Positions 39,934-51,801 of a DNA stretch of 64,000 bases are shown piece after piece; position 1 is the first letter of the stretch; each line of letters begins with the position of its first letter. Below the pieces are notes generated by a model, which had not been told where the DNA came from, did not search any database, and saw only the letters and a list, made by a program, of their open reading frames with translations. Location: assembly GCA_022432975.1 (NCBI GenBank), contig CM039502.1, forward strand, positions 796,375 to 860,374, given 5' to 3'. This DNA is from Begonia masoniana (Eukaryota > Streptophyta > Magnoliopsida > Cucurbitales > Begoniaceae). The translations under genes were made by a program, and so were the position numbers.

Positions 39934-40917
39934 TAGAAATGATGTAAATATAACGCGAGAGTGTTAAAGTATTATGAAAGCAGTAATCATGCATGATTGA
40001 AAGTAAAACTAATTACTTGTGCGTGATAAAGATTAAAATATAAATTGTTTCTTATGAGCAGTTTGGATATTTCAGTGTCATTGAATAAGTAAATATGATA
40101 AATATAAATTAAATTATATGAAATTTTGAAGTGTTAGAAGTAGATATCCTATCGAAGAAAATGACACTAGAATTACAATACAAAGGTAAAATGGTCTTTT
40201 GACCTAAACAATTGTAATATTTTAGCAATACAAAGGTAAAATGGTCTTTTGACCTAAACAATTGTAATATTTTAGCAATACAAAGGTAAAATGGTCTTTT
40301 GACCTAAACAATTGTAATATTTTAGCAATACAAAGGTAAAATGGTCTTTTGACCTAAACAATTGTAATATTTTAGCAATACAAAGGTAAAATGGTCTTTT
40401 GACCTAAACAATTGTAATATTTTAGCAATACAAAGGTAAAATGGTCTTTTGACCTAAACAATTGTAATATTTTAGCAATACAAAGGTAAAATGGTCTTTT
40501 GACCTAAACAATTGTAATATTTTAGCAATACAAAGGTAAAATGGTCTTTTGACCTAAACAATTGTAATATTTTAGCAATACAAAGGTAAAATGGTCTTTT
40601 GACCTAAACAATTGTAATATTTTAGCAATACAAAGGTAAAATGGTCTTTTGACCTAAACAATTGTAATATTTTAGTAGAAATGATGTAAATATAACGCGA
40701 GAGTGTTAAAGTATTATGAAAGCAGTAATCATGCATGATTGAAAGTAAAACAAATTACTTGTGCGTGATAAAGATTAAAATATAAATTGTTTCTTATGAA
40801 CAGTTTGGATATTTCAGTGTCATTGAATAAGTAAATATGATAAATATAAATTAAATTATATGAAATTTTGAAGTGTTAGAAGTAGATATCCTATCGAAGA
40901 AAATGACACTAGAATTA
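39934..40917. repeat. 242-bp direct repeat flanking a tandem array
   Basis: Positions 39934-40175 recur almost unchanged at 40676-40917 (both start TAGAAATGATGTAAATATAA and end GACACTAGAATTA). Only a few differences are seen, such as ACTAATT against ACAAATT and GAGCAG against GAACAG. The repeats enclose the 10-copy array exactly, so the array and the duplication arose together or share break points. Confidence 0.95.
40177..40676. repeat. Tandem array: ten copies of a 50-bp unit
   Basis: The unit begins AATACAAAGGTAAAATGGTC and ends ACAATTGTAATATTTTAGC. Ten copies are head to tail and identical as far as I can see. Each contains the hairpin GGTCTTTTGACC. An eleventh copy stands alone at 41134-41183, showing that the unit is a dispersed or older sequence that expanded here. 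Confidence 0.95.
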
Positions 40918-41282
40918 TCAGAATTTGGAGCTCTATAGTTAAAGTTATTTAATTTTTAAGTTGAACTAAGTGTATGAAGTGTTTAGTTGGGATATTAATT
41001 AATTTTGATTATTTTAATTAATTAAGATTAGTCTAATTAATCTATGTTAGCTTAAAATTAATTATATTAAGTTAACATGAATTAAACAGTTTAATTTATA
41101 CTAAACAAGTAACTTAAATTGTAATATTTTAGCAATACAAAGGTAAAATGGTCTTTTGACCTAAACAATTGTAATATTTTAGCAATATAGTTAAAGTTAA
41201 ATCTTGAATTCACTTGAAGAGAACTCTAGAAGTTCTTGTAGCTAAGGAGAAGAGTGAATATCGTGACACACCTACTAAAGAG

Positions 41283-41320
<38 letters not shown>

Positions 41321-43856
41321 AGAGAGTGTGTGAAAAATTGAAGAGAAGAACTTGGTCTGTGAAAGTGGAATCTAAAAAGTTGCAGAGAACTTGAAGAGGA
41401 TTTAAAAGCATCAAGAAGGAAGGAGAAAGTGGGATTCAGAGGATTGAAGCTCATTAAATTGCATCTAATAGATGAAGATTTATTCATAAAAGTTGTTGAT
41501 TGTGGTTTATAAATAGATTTAGCTTGAAGTTGTTGAATAAAGGGTCGAAATCAAGTGACTTTTGATGGGTTTTGATATGGAAAGCACGGTGAAATCGCAA
41601 AAATGGAAGGTTGGGCAAGAGTGTGGAGGTTCGGTGTTCGAAGTGAACGTATGGAGAAGTAAGAGTGGGAAAAATGTCCCCGAAAGTGGGCTTCCAATGT
41701 TCGAGGCAGACGTGCGGAAAAGCAAGAATGAGAAAAGTGTCTTGGAAGCAAGCTTTTAGGGTTCGAGCCTGTAGTTCAAAGAAAAGACTGAAGCGGATGA
41801 CCGCAGTTGAAGAGTGGGTGCCACAAACTTGAATAGTTGGATTTGCAATTTTTAACTTATTTTGTCAATTATTTTATCTTTACTTTTGACATCATTTAGG
41901 ACATGATTATAGGGTGTCTAGATAGATGTACAAACATAATTCATGCATCATTTTACTTATTAAATAACAAGACTTGTATGGTTCACATTATATGTATTAT
42001 TAGTATGTATATATATGCATTTAATGTACTAATAGAATATATTCTTAAATCATGCATCATGAAATTATTTATATATATAGCTGTTTTTTAGAAGATATTA
42101 TTGGTCACAATCGAACTCAATGTATATCTCGTTGACTATGAAAACATATTCTGTGGCATATACAAAACACAATAAATAGAATGAGTGTGTGAGTTCCCAT
42201 TGAGTTGCAAATCTTTAACATTATAAAGGTTAAGTTTAAGATGTACATGATTATTGAGAATATCATCAATAAGGTGCTATATAGTTGTGTGAGGCTTATG
42301 ATGAGTTCTAACTATGCATATTAACATTTACAAAATTTATTAATATGACACTTGAAATGTGTGGAAAGACTCATTTCATTATATTTATGTTAATATCATC
42401 ATGAGATAGATAGAAGTTTAGATTTTTATCTAGGTAGTGACAATTGGTCCTATATTGTGCATGATATTCTAATTTTTGAATATTATATTTACTTATAGTG
42501 GTTTCTTATTTTTCAGATAAGTGACAACCAGAAAAATAATGTCAAAAACAACATGTGAAGAAGAAACATAACACTCGGGGTAAGTTTGAACTCAAAATTG
42601 TTGAGCCTAAAGAGTGAGTCTATTTCTATTTGCATGAGTTGTACATATTGTGTCAATGAGGGTCACATTTAGTGGCCAAATGTTGTAATTAAATTAAGTA
42701 CTTTGTGTTATAAACATGTTTATTTTAATATATAATTTTAAATAAATAATCATGTAATGATAATTTTATACACACTAATTAAAAAAAATTATTTGCCCCT
42801 AACAATGGTAGATGTTGAGATTACATAATCTTAATTTAGAATATCTATACAATGTAATTGTGTACTGTGTTCTCTCCAACATACTGATATGCTGTTTGAT
42901 ATACTGCATAATGACTTATTTAGATTATATCTTAAAAACACCAAGAAAACTAAAGGTATAACTATAAAGAATGAGCAATTGACATAATGTTGTTTGGGCT
43001 TTTTTATACATTCTGAGTAATTTAAAGTCCTCAACAGTTGAGCCTCATTGTAGTATCTACGAATTTACATTGGGAACATGCCAATGAATGTGAGTTGTAC
43101 TATTTACTGCAGAAATGTTCACAAATTTTGAAAACACTCGATAATCTGAAAAACTGACTTCAAAGAACATTAAGTTATTAAACAATAGAAATTGGATAGA
43201 TTGAAGGAAAAATAAAGTACATGGCATTGTGATCAACATCGAGTCGACATGGTCCTGCAAATAGCAACCGGAAAGCAGAATAAGAAGAAATGGAAAGAGA
43301 TAGTAGATAAATTATGTCATGGTTGATCTTAATTTAACCACCGACTTCTTACCAACATAATCTAACAGGTTATCTAGCACTACTTAAAACTATCAGCTGA
43401 TAAATTTAAGGGTGCACAAATAAAGTGTCAAAGAATAATCAGACCATGAAACTGAATTCAACAGTTAGAATACAAGGCAGTAGCTTTTCTGATGATGACG
43501 ACCACTAAAAATATTCTGTTTTACAAGGAATATTAGTGTAGCTCTAACTCACTCAAGAAGGATTTTTCTCAGGTTTTTATTTCCTCTTCGGCCAGAGATG
43601 CCTTGGTAGGATGATAAAGACGGGGCTGTTTGTTTGAATTGTTATGTTATTTTTGTGAGGAGGAGAATGTTACTCATCTCATTTTCCAGAGTAAGGTAGT
43701 TTAAGCATTGTGTCTGTGAGTTATGGATTAACCAAAGTGGAGTTGGTTATGCCTTATTCCATCCCGTGTTTTATGAAAGCTTGGAGAGGAGTCCATGGGG
43801 GAGCCAATAGAGGGGGTGTTTTCTTGAATACAAGAATTTTATAGTCAGTTTCAAAC
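40918..43856. other. Intergenic DNA, (GA)n tract, unrecognised repeat-like segment
   Basis: No gene is recognised. A GA microsatellite lies at about 41281-41330. A 65-codon frame at 41562-41759 contains an internal duplication (FEVNVWRSKSGKNVPESG against FEADVRKSKNEKSVLEAS), suggesting a small tandem repeat rather than a gene. The rest, 41800-43200, is AT-rich and resembles an old LTR-type sequence, without identifiable ends. Confidence 0.35.
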
Positions 43857-43966
43857 CTGAGAAGGGGTCTGGGTTGCTCTCCAAAACTATCAACACCTTG
43901 TGCAATAGCTTCTATAACTGGCTTATTACTACTTTCTATCAAAGAGTCAGCAATGCCTTTCAGATC
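43857..43966 (-). other. Exon-like segment, function unknown
   Basis: On the minus strand a 110-bp open segment is framed by a good acceptor (CTTGCAG|GATCTG) and donor (CTCAG|GTTTGA). It encodes DLKGIADSLIESSNKPVIEA followed by IAQGVDSFGEQPRPLL. I do not recognise the family. It may be an exon of a decayed gene in the block that also holds the DUF1664 fragment. Confidence 0.35.
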
Positions 43967-44396
43967 CTGCAAGGGAAATTGAAATGAGCATATTATCTGA
44001 CGAGGAAAAATTTAGATCTTTCAACAGCAGTACTGTCACCAATACACTCAGTCTGAAAGCCCAAAGTCGAACCTAAGACCCAAGTTTCGTACCTTCAGGC
44101 TTGGAGTTTCTGTTTATGTGAGTAGACCATTAGATTTTTCAAGAAGCTTAAGTTGTTCCTGCAAGATGTCAACCAATTCAGTTCCTGACACAAATCAACT
44201 CTAGCAACTTGTGTTCCAATACAAGCACTAGATCCCTCTCCGATATCTAATTGATAATTACCAAAAGTTCGTTAGATTCCAAGTAGAATTCTCACAATCA
44301 AATGAACACAACCTTACTTGATAGTTTGACAATAATCCCTTAAATTTTCAGAGAAAAATATGCGAAATTCCAACATATATTAAGTCATTTTTGGTC

Positions 44397-45510
44397 TGGA
44401 TGTACGTTTCACCACATGTATCCGCAACCAAAAGCACCCAAGGTAGCCGCTGGAATTACGAGAAATGTCATATTACTTTAAATTAATTATATAAATTTAA
44501 GATTTAAGATTAATTGAAAATACCATTGTATCTAGAATTTTTATTACGAATTGTAATCTGACAATTATATCCTAGGTGCCGAATCTCCATGTTTAAGCGA
44601 CGAACCTGTGCAAAAACTAAAAAAAATTTAATCATGCAAGGAACTGCATATAATCTTTCTAGTATTCTACTATATTCTATTTGGTCAGTGCCTGAGCTGC
44701 AGCTGCAACAAAATCAGAGTAATCAGAATAACACTTTGATTGCTCTTTGTACTTCTCCAATTCCTTCACTAGTGAATGTAAGCACAGAAAAATAAAAACA
44801 TGATACATTGTATAGTCTCATTTTGAGATTGCCTTTTTAGTGATCATGAATACACAAGATAAATTAGTTAGCTTAGTTTTTCACCTTACATTGTAGAAAT
44901 TTATGACCATATATCTACGGCGGCGTCCAAACCCATTACATGAACTTAAAATCTTATCTCATAAATAAGCTCTGATTTGAATGAGCTTACCCTCCGAACT
45001 TACATTTTATATAATTATGATTTACTATTTAGAGTCCCCATCAAATAAATGAAAAACTTTTTATAGTTTTCCTTATTTTTCCAAACAAGATGAGAACCAT
45101 CAATGGACTCATTAACTATCCACGTATCCAATTTGAAGGGAGCTCTCTAAATCTGCTAATTTTAGACCTCACATGAATATGAAAACTGATTAATTAGTTG
45201 TTCCGAAATTTACTATTTATGCAATAGACAATAATCAAAATAGAGCGCAAAAACCGAGCTAAATTCATCAAACCACAAATAACTAAATCAGAGTCAAAAG
45301 TACCTGAAGTTTTCGAGCACGTCTGAAAATTTTATATTCTTAAACAACATCGTGCTAGTGTAACTTAAACAAAAAAAAAAAGTATAAAAATCAGCAAAAC
45401 TAGCGATTAGACAATTCACTAACAAAATCTAATAAAAAGAAATAGAAAAACTGAACCTGCTCCAACAAAACGTAGTATCTTGAAAACCCTACTCCCGTCT
45501 GCATAGGCAT
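44397..45510 (-). pseudogene. DUF1664 protein, fragment A
   Basis: DUF1664 proteins are small plant proteins with one membrane segment and a coiled coil; their role is unknown. Three exon-like pieces lie in order on the minus strand: MPMQTGVGFSRYYVLLEQ (45510-45457, start of the protein, followed by a GT donor), LVKELEKYKEQ with SDYSD (about 44772-44690), and ATLGAFGCGYMWWNVHP (about 44455-44397), the conserved membrane motif usually read as ALGALGYGYMWWKG. The middle part (QVRRLAMEVRQLASARQ) and the C-terminal coiled coil are missing, so it is broken. Fragments B and C near 50 kb are related copies. Confidence 0.7.
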
Positions 45511-45631
45511 GGTCGTGGATTTGGGAGGTCTGCAAAGGGGGAGATCCAGAGAGTCAAGGCTTCCACTGAATATTGAAAAACACGTGGAAGATGCGACTCT
45601 TTCGGCTGCACACACAAGAGTATTAACAACG

Positions 45632-47606
45632 TGATAGGTATCCTAGTATTCTAATTTCCCAAAGTCCACAGCCAACACCTAATTTGCAAAGATATTCTAG
45701 AGTCTCTACTCTCTCCACTTTTTCCCAATTTTGCCTCCCCGATTCTCTTCCCTCCTTCCCACTTATATAACAAACAAAATAAAAAAATACAAATAAAATC
45801 CTAACCGAATCACTAAGTCAAATACCCCAACTACCCCTTTCTCTATTAAAATATTACCCTCCACAATATTCTTATCAATACCTGCTGTCTAAACTTTCAC
45901 CTTGTCCTCAAGGTGAAATTGAAAAAATTGAACCACCCTTATCCCAAGCAATCTCCTTCCCCTTTGTTGTCCTTGCTTGAAGTGCAGAGCATCCCTCGAT
46001 TGGATTGGGTGATAACTCTTTCAGCTCAACGGCAGCTCGGGTGCATCAACTATTCCAAGTGTCTGCTCCTCTCTGCTCAGTGACTCCTCGATCGAGACCT
46101 CTCCCTCCTGATAAACCAGTACCAACAAGTCATTGGCCTTGCACATGTGACCCGAAAAAAAATCTTTCATCGCAACCATAGCATAGACCATTTTCCTGTC
46201 CTCGAGAGCAACTCGGCATCTGTCATTCGCCGGAAGGAAGACGCTAGCGGGAATGGACTCCCAAAGGCCAATTTTTCGTGTTGCGGTGCATACGTTGGAC
46301 GGACAGGACTCGTAAGGGTCGACGTTGCTGGTTGCCGCTGTGAACCCTTCAAGTGAAGAAGACCCAGCTCGGACCGGATTCACTGGCGGGCATTCTGGAG
46401 ATGGCCCAGTGAGATATTTGTCGGACAGCCCAACCTAGTTTGGGCGGTTCCCTTTCTCTTACTCTTGGGCCCGGTCTAACAAATAAGTGGCTTATTAACC
46501 CCCTGTCGTCAACGTCTGCTTCTGAATCTGGCCTAGTTTGCCAAAGCATCCTCATCTTGTCTTCTAGCCTCTGCGTGATCTCCATCATACAATCGAGTCC
46601 TGACAACCACAGCACTAGGAGCTCGGTCATAAACTGAGCTTCCAGCAAGTGCTCAAGAATGTCAGAAAAATGAGACGCCGCTCGTTCAAAGAGTTGGCGG
46701 TATTCCCGCATTGTACCCGACTGTTTTAGTTGAAGAAATCGCTCCGACAGTGTCCCCTCCAGAGAAGATCGGAAGCGTTCCAGTAGAAGGGAGCAGAAAT
46801 CAGCCCAATTGCAGAAGGTGTGGCGTCGTTCTTCCCACTAGAACCACGCTAAGTGCTTCGCCCTCCAGATGTACCGCCACCCAATGGAGCTTCTCGGGCT
46901 CGGAGAAGGGTTGGAACGCAAAGAATCGTTTTACATGGAATATCCAGTCGTCTGGATCCCCTCCCGTGAAGACTGGCATTTCCATCCTGCGATTCAGGTA
47001 TTCCTCCTCCCACCTTGCTTCTCTACTTCTAGCCCGAGACGATTCGCCTGGACAATTGGATTGTCCCACTTCATCGCCCATTTTTTTCTTCCCTTTATCC
47101 CACTGGTTTAGTGGTGCAGTATGCACTGCCTCAAAGATTGCTTCCATCTTCGCCATCAGTAGAGCCATGTTTCTCTCCAATTCCGGCAATCGACCGATGC
47201 TTTCCTTTATCATATCCAACTCCTGTCGTGAATAGTTTTGAATCCAAGTCATTGCACCATCACCTGTACGTTGTCTTCGTACCCCTCCCTGAGTCGTTTT
47301 CTTGTCTGCCATTCTCCAAGATCAACGCTCTTATACCAATGATAGGTATCTTAGTATTCTAATTTCTCCAAAGAAAAACAAGAATAACAAAGTCCACCGC
47401 CAACACCTAATTTGCAGAGGTATTCTAGGGCTTCTACTCTCTCTCTCTCTTTTCCAATTTTCCTCCCCGATTCTCTTCCCTCATTCCCACTTATATAACA
47501 AACAAAATAACAAAATACTAATAAAATTCTAACTGAAATCACTAAGTCAAATACCTCAACTACACATTTCTCTATTAAAATATTACCCTCTACAATATTC
47601 CTATCA
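45632..47606 (-). mobile_element. Gag-only LTR retrotransposon (non-autonomous gypsy type)
   Basis: LTRs at 45632-45877 and 47340-47606 both start TGATAGGTATC and end TATCA, and the element is flanked by a perfect 5-bp duplication CAACG (45627-45631 and 47607-47611). On the minus strand the right LTR is followed by TTGGTATAAGAGCGTTG, a methionine-tRNA-like primer site. Only gag is present between the LTRs, so it depended on another element for reverse transcription and integration. It sits inside the duplicated DNA next to DUF1664 fragment A. Confidence 0.92.
46021..47312 (-). pseudogene. Gypsy-type gag of the non-autonomous element
   Basis: Starts MADKKTTQGGVRRQRTGDGA at 47312. The Gag domain shows MEMPVFTGGDPDDWIFHVKR, FFAFQPFSEPEKLHWVAVHL and then, in a second frame from about 46711, REYRQLFERAASHFSDILEH with VLEAQFMTELL-like order. 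A third frame continues to 46021. The two frame changes show decay or sequencing indels. No protease, reverse transcriptase or integrase motif is found. Confidence 0.8.
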
Positions 47607-47611
47607 CAACG

Positions 47612-49069
47612 CTGTTTTTTAAACCTACGACCGCCTAATACGACATGTCAAACTTTCGTAAGTTTCATTGCTGCAAGGAAAAAGCCCAATAATGTCTACT
47701 TATTTATTTTGTGAATACTGTCACAAGGATTTTAATTTCATTAAAAATATTGGTATAACTTAAGATCATTTGAATTTACTAAAATCAAATATTAATAAAT
47801 ATTACATGAGTTATTATGTAATAAATTAGTTTATTATAGTAAAGAGTAATGTTAGGTTTACCTACTAATTTTACATTGTAGTCTTACTTCCTGATACGAT
47901 AATCATCGGTTGATGCGATAATCATCGATATAGTTGTTAATGGATAAATAAATTAAAATATTAATATGTCAACATATAATGTTCTTTATCTTAATTTAGC
48001 ATTAAATTGAAGCAAATTATTTTATGTAATAAAATATAAGATTGGGACGTTGAAGGGGAGAAAACAAAATATTATGAATTTATTGGAATAGTATAACATT
48101 TTCCGCCTTGTGAAGATGTCATCGTTGGCTTCTATTATTTAAGTATTTTATTCTTGAATTGATTGTGAAAACTACCACATCACATTCAATTGCCTTTTTT
48201 AATATATATGTTAAACTATTGCTCAAATTATTTCTATATCATAGTATATTACTCAACTGTTTTGAAGATCATATTATTATATGCATAAATAGAGGTGTAG
48301 TAGAATTTTTTTTAGTAAAATGAAATTTAAATCTTAAAATTTAGAGTTTGTAACAATTTGGACACTTTAGAAAGCACAGTCCAAAGAAGAAGAAAAACGA
48401 GAATTTCAAATACGATGTATTTGGATGGATAATACTAGCGACGGGATCGTTGCATGGGTAGGAATGACAAAAACCCATGTTCCTCCACAGCCTCCCAAAG
48501 GAGATGTTTAGCAAGCTTCTGCTCAAATGAGGCGGGATGATTTCACCGTGCATTCTTGCTACAAGTAGACTGCCGCTGATTAAGCTTACATTTGAAACAG
48601 GATTTTGGTTTTAAACTCGTTTCAAGCAACATGTATCATTTTTCTTTGCATTACACCCTTAACTATGCTGTTGAAATGTCCTCCCCGAAAATAAACAATC
48701 GAGAAGCTCTAATTTTTTGAACTTTGGGGGTCAGTTTCGAAATAAGGTAAACTAGGGGGACTCCTCCAAAGAACACATATTTCTATATCCCAGCAGGACG
48801 ACAAATAAATTAATAATAATAATGTTTTCCCCACTCCATAGACAAGTCGCAAATCTGAATTCCTCATTTTCATCCGTCCAATCTACCCATCAATTACATG
48901 GCTGTCATATACGGCAAGTACTTGTATTTAGTACACAACAAGCACGCTAATTCGATTCATACAGAGTCGTCAAATTTTGAGAAATTTCAATTTAATTGAT
49001 CCGATCACCCATTTTTTTTCACACAATAATTTTTGATCCCTCTTCCTGCTCTTTTCTCTTTCATTGGAG
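47612..49069. other. Intergenic, part of a segmental duplication
   Basis: Positions 47612-47830 match 51575-51800 (TAATACGACATGTC, AAGCCCAATAATGTCT, ATCAAATATTAATAAATATT). Positions 48362-48435 and 48725-48770 match 55585-55695 in inverted orientation. No gene is seen. Confidence 0.65.
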
Positions 49070-49329
49070 GGAAAATCATCAAACCCCATCCGCTGTTTCT
49101 TCCTCTCCCGCTCTGGTTTTACGGTTCGACTGTGTCCTACCTTCACTTCTACTCAAGTCAGTCTCTCAACCTCCTTGATGTCTTGTTTCCATTCAATTCG
49201 ATCTTCTTTCACATATTTGGACAAAGTTGCTTTCAACTTCCGCTTTTGTTTTCTGCTGTATTTTACTTTCTTGTGCTCTGCTCTCAAGGTTTCCTTGTTA
49301 TTTAGGTAATTCTATGTAGCACTTGCGGT

Positions 49330-49910
49330 AACATAATGCCATGGCCTCTCTCGATCTCCCTCTCCGCAAATCTCCAAATCCATGATTGGTGCCAAGGAGT
49401 GTGTTGTCTGGCTTTTGATTGTTAGAGCAAGTTCCATTTCTTTTTTATTAAATTTTGTTAGTAAATTGTGTAATCAATAATTTTGCTGATTTTTATACTT
49501 TTTTTTGTTTGTTTAAGTTATCATGGCAAAATCATATTCGACGTAAAATTGTCAACCACTTGGGCAAACTTCAAGTACTTTTACTCTGATTAGTTATATG
49601 TGGTTAATAAATTCAACTAGGTTTTCTTTAAGCTTTATTTTGTTTAGTGTCAATTACAGAAGTGGTAAATTTTGGAACTACTAATTAATCAGTTTTCATA
49701 TTCACGTGAGTTTTAAAATGTATCATGTTTTACTAATTAATGTATCATATTTTATTTTTTTGTACACACAGACACTAGTGAAACAACTGGAGACGGGGCA
49801 AATAGATGATAAATCTAATTCATCTAATGCTAATGCAAGCTCAGACACTTATATTAGTCTTAGCTGCTACCTTGGGTGCTCTGGGTGGCGGCTTTATATG
49901 GTGGAAGGTA
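49330..49910 (+). pseudogene. DUF1664 fragment B (left arm)
   Basis: Plus-strand pieces match fragment A: LVKQLETGQIDDKSNSSNAN from 49775, then, in another frame, LVLAATLGALGGGFIWWKVH (about 49850-49912). The first-exon equivalent near 49346-49420 has lost the MQTGVG start. The frame change between the two pieces and the missing middle show it is broken. Confidence 0.65.
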
Positions 49911-50021
49911 CATCTAGACCAACTCGCTAATCATTTTATATTGAATGTTGTATACATGGCACGTTACAAGATCGTGCCATGTATTACAACATTCAGCAAA
50001 AAATGATTGGCGAGTTGGTCT

Positions 50022-50600
50022 GGATATACCTTCCACCACATAAAGTCGCTACCCAGAGCACCCAAGGTAGTAGCTAAAACTAAGATCAGTGTCTGAGTTG
50101 CAATAGCATTAGAGGAATCAGAATTACCATCTAATTGCTCTGTCTACAATTGTTTTACTAGCGTCTGTGAGCACAGAAAAATAAAAACATCATACATTAA
50201 TTAGTCAAACATCATATATTTTAAAACTCACATGAGTATAAAAATTGATTAATTAGTTGTTCCCTTTCTCTTACTACTTCTGCAGCAGACATTAATCAAA
50301 ATAGAGCAAAAGGAAAACCTAGCTAAATTCATCAAACCACAAATAGCTAATCAGTCAAAAGTACCTAAAGTTTGCCCAGGACGGTTGACAATTTTACGTC
50401 GAATATGATTTTGCCATAATACTAGACAAAAAAAAATATAAAAATCAACAAAACCATTGATTACACAATTCACTAACAAAATCTAATAAAAAAGAAACAA
50501 AAAAGGAATCTCCTTCAACGATCAACAGTATTTTTGAAAGTTAAGTGACACTCTTCTTGGCACTGACCATGGATTTGGAGATCTGCGGAAGGGGAGATAA
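50022..50600 (-). pseudogene. DUF1664 fragment C (right arm)
   Basis: The reverse complement of fragment B with independent changes: the membrane exon (50022-50080) and the short LVK exon (about 50090-50163) are recognisable, and the leader and first-exon region lie at about 50560-50600. No open frame joins them. Confidence 0.6.
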
Positions 50601-50860
50601 AGAGAGGCCAGAGCACAAGAAAATAAAGTACAGCATGAAAACAAAAACAAAAGCTGAAGCAGAAGTTGAAAGCAACTTGGTCCAAATAAATAAATACGAG
50701 TAACAAATTAAAGGAAAGAATGTCAAAAAATCAAAACCAGAACAGAGTGAGATAGAATCGATTGGAAACAAGACAGCAAGGAAATTGAGAGACGTACTGA
50801 GCAGAAGAGCAGGAGTGAAGGTAGGAGGAAGTCGAACCCTAATTGTAAAATATCGTCGTC

Positions 50861-51801
50861 ATAAAATATATGTACAATGAAGCTTAAACACGAGCAAATA
50901 TGTTCTTATTCCTTAATTCCACAAATTTATAAAACAAAAAATAAAATAAGTCTTGAAAAATTTCATCACGCAAAACTTGTCAAACCAGATACCATGTTTT
51001 GCAATTGACGCAAATCAAAGTAAATACCATAAAGAGATTTTTGAACTCCAGCATCCTGTTTTACAAGTCACAAGATCGTGTCATGTACACAACATTCAAC
51101 AGAAAATAATTAGCGAGTTGTATTACATTAAATGACATACATGCTCATTTTGCTTTAACATCTCATCATCTAAGTTCTCAATCCGTTGCTTAAGATGCCT
51201 CTTTTTTTGGATGCCAATGAGAAGAATTGATGATATACTAAAATGATTCCCACATTCTCCATATGGAATTGAACATTTAAAAATAAGTGCTTAATTTTAT
51301 ATAAAAAAGCATTTGTCCGACGAGTAGAACAAAAATTTGAACATAAGAATAAAATTTCTAAACATATTAAAAACTATAAACTTATTTTTGGAAGCTTCAA
51401 CACCCCTGCTACCAAATTTAGTTAAATAAAAAAGTTTGCCTACTAATAACTAATCCATAGAAAAAGAGATGCTAAATGTAACTTGAGAGCACCATAAATT
51501 CGGAGAGTCAGGGTTCCCCTGAATATTAAAAAACGCGTGAAAGATGCGACTCTTTTAGCAGCACACACAAGAGCATTAACAAACGCCATTTTTTAACCCT
51601 ACAACCCGCCTAATACGACATGTCGAACTTTCGTAAGTTAACTCAATGAAAGTCAATGCTGTAAGGAAGAAGCCCAATAATGTCTGTTTATTTATTTTGT
51701 GAATAGTGTTACAAGGTTTTTAATTTCATTAAAAATCTTTGGCATAACTTAATATCATTTGAATTTACTAAAATCAAATATTAATAAATATTACACGAGT
51801 T
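50861..51801. other. Intergenic, duplicate of the DUF1664 A flank
   Basis: Positions 51490-51800 match the flank of fragment A (45550-45630 plus 47612-47830), including the spot where the gag-only element sits in the other copy, which is empty here (AGAGCATTAACAAACGCC). This confirms that insertion. No gene is seen. Confidence 0.7.

Larger units (their letters stand above)
49070..50860. repeat. Large inverted duplication (arms about 0.9 kb, centre near 49968)
   Basis: The left arm matches the reverse complement of the right arm over nearly its whole length. At the centre TGGCACG-TTACAAGAT-CGTGCCA pairs, then ATTGTATAC/AACATTCA flanks and the DUF1664 membrane exon on both sides. Arm divergence is visible (substitutions and indels), so it is a real, older structure rather than a simple artefact. 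A read-through transcript would fold into a long imperfect hairpin. Confidence 0.85.

Noticed and set aside
41562..41759. Small gene of 65 codons
   Set aside because: Internal duplication and no recognisable family; coding support is too weak.
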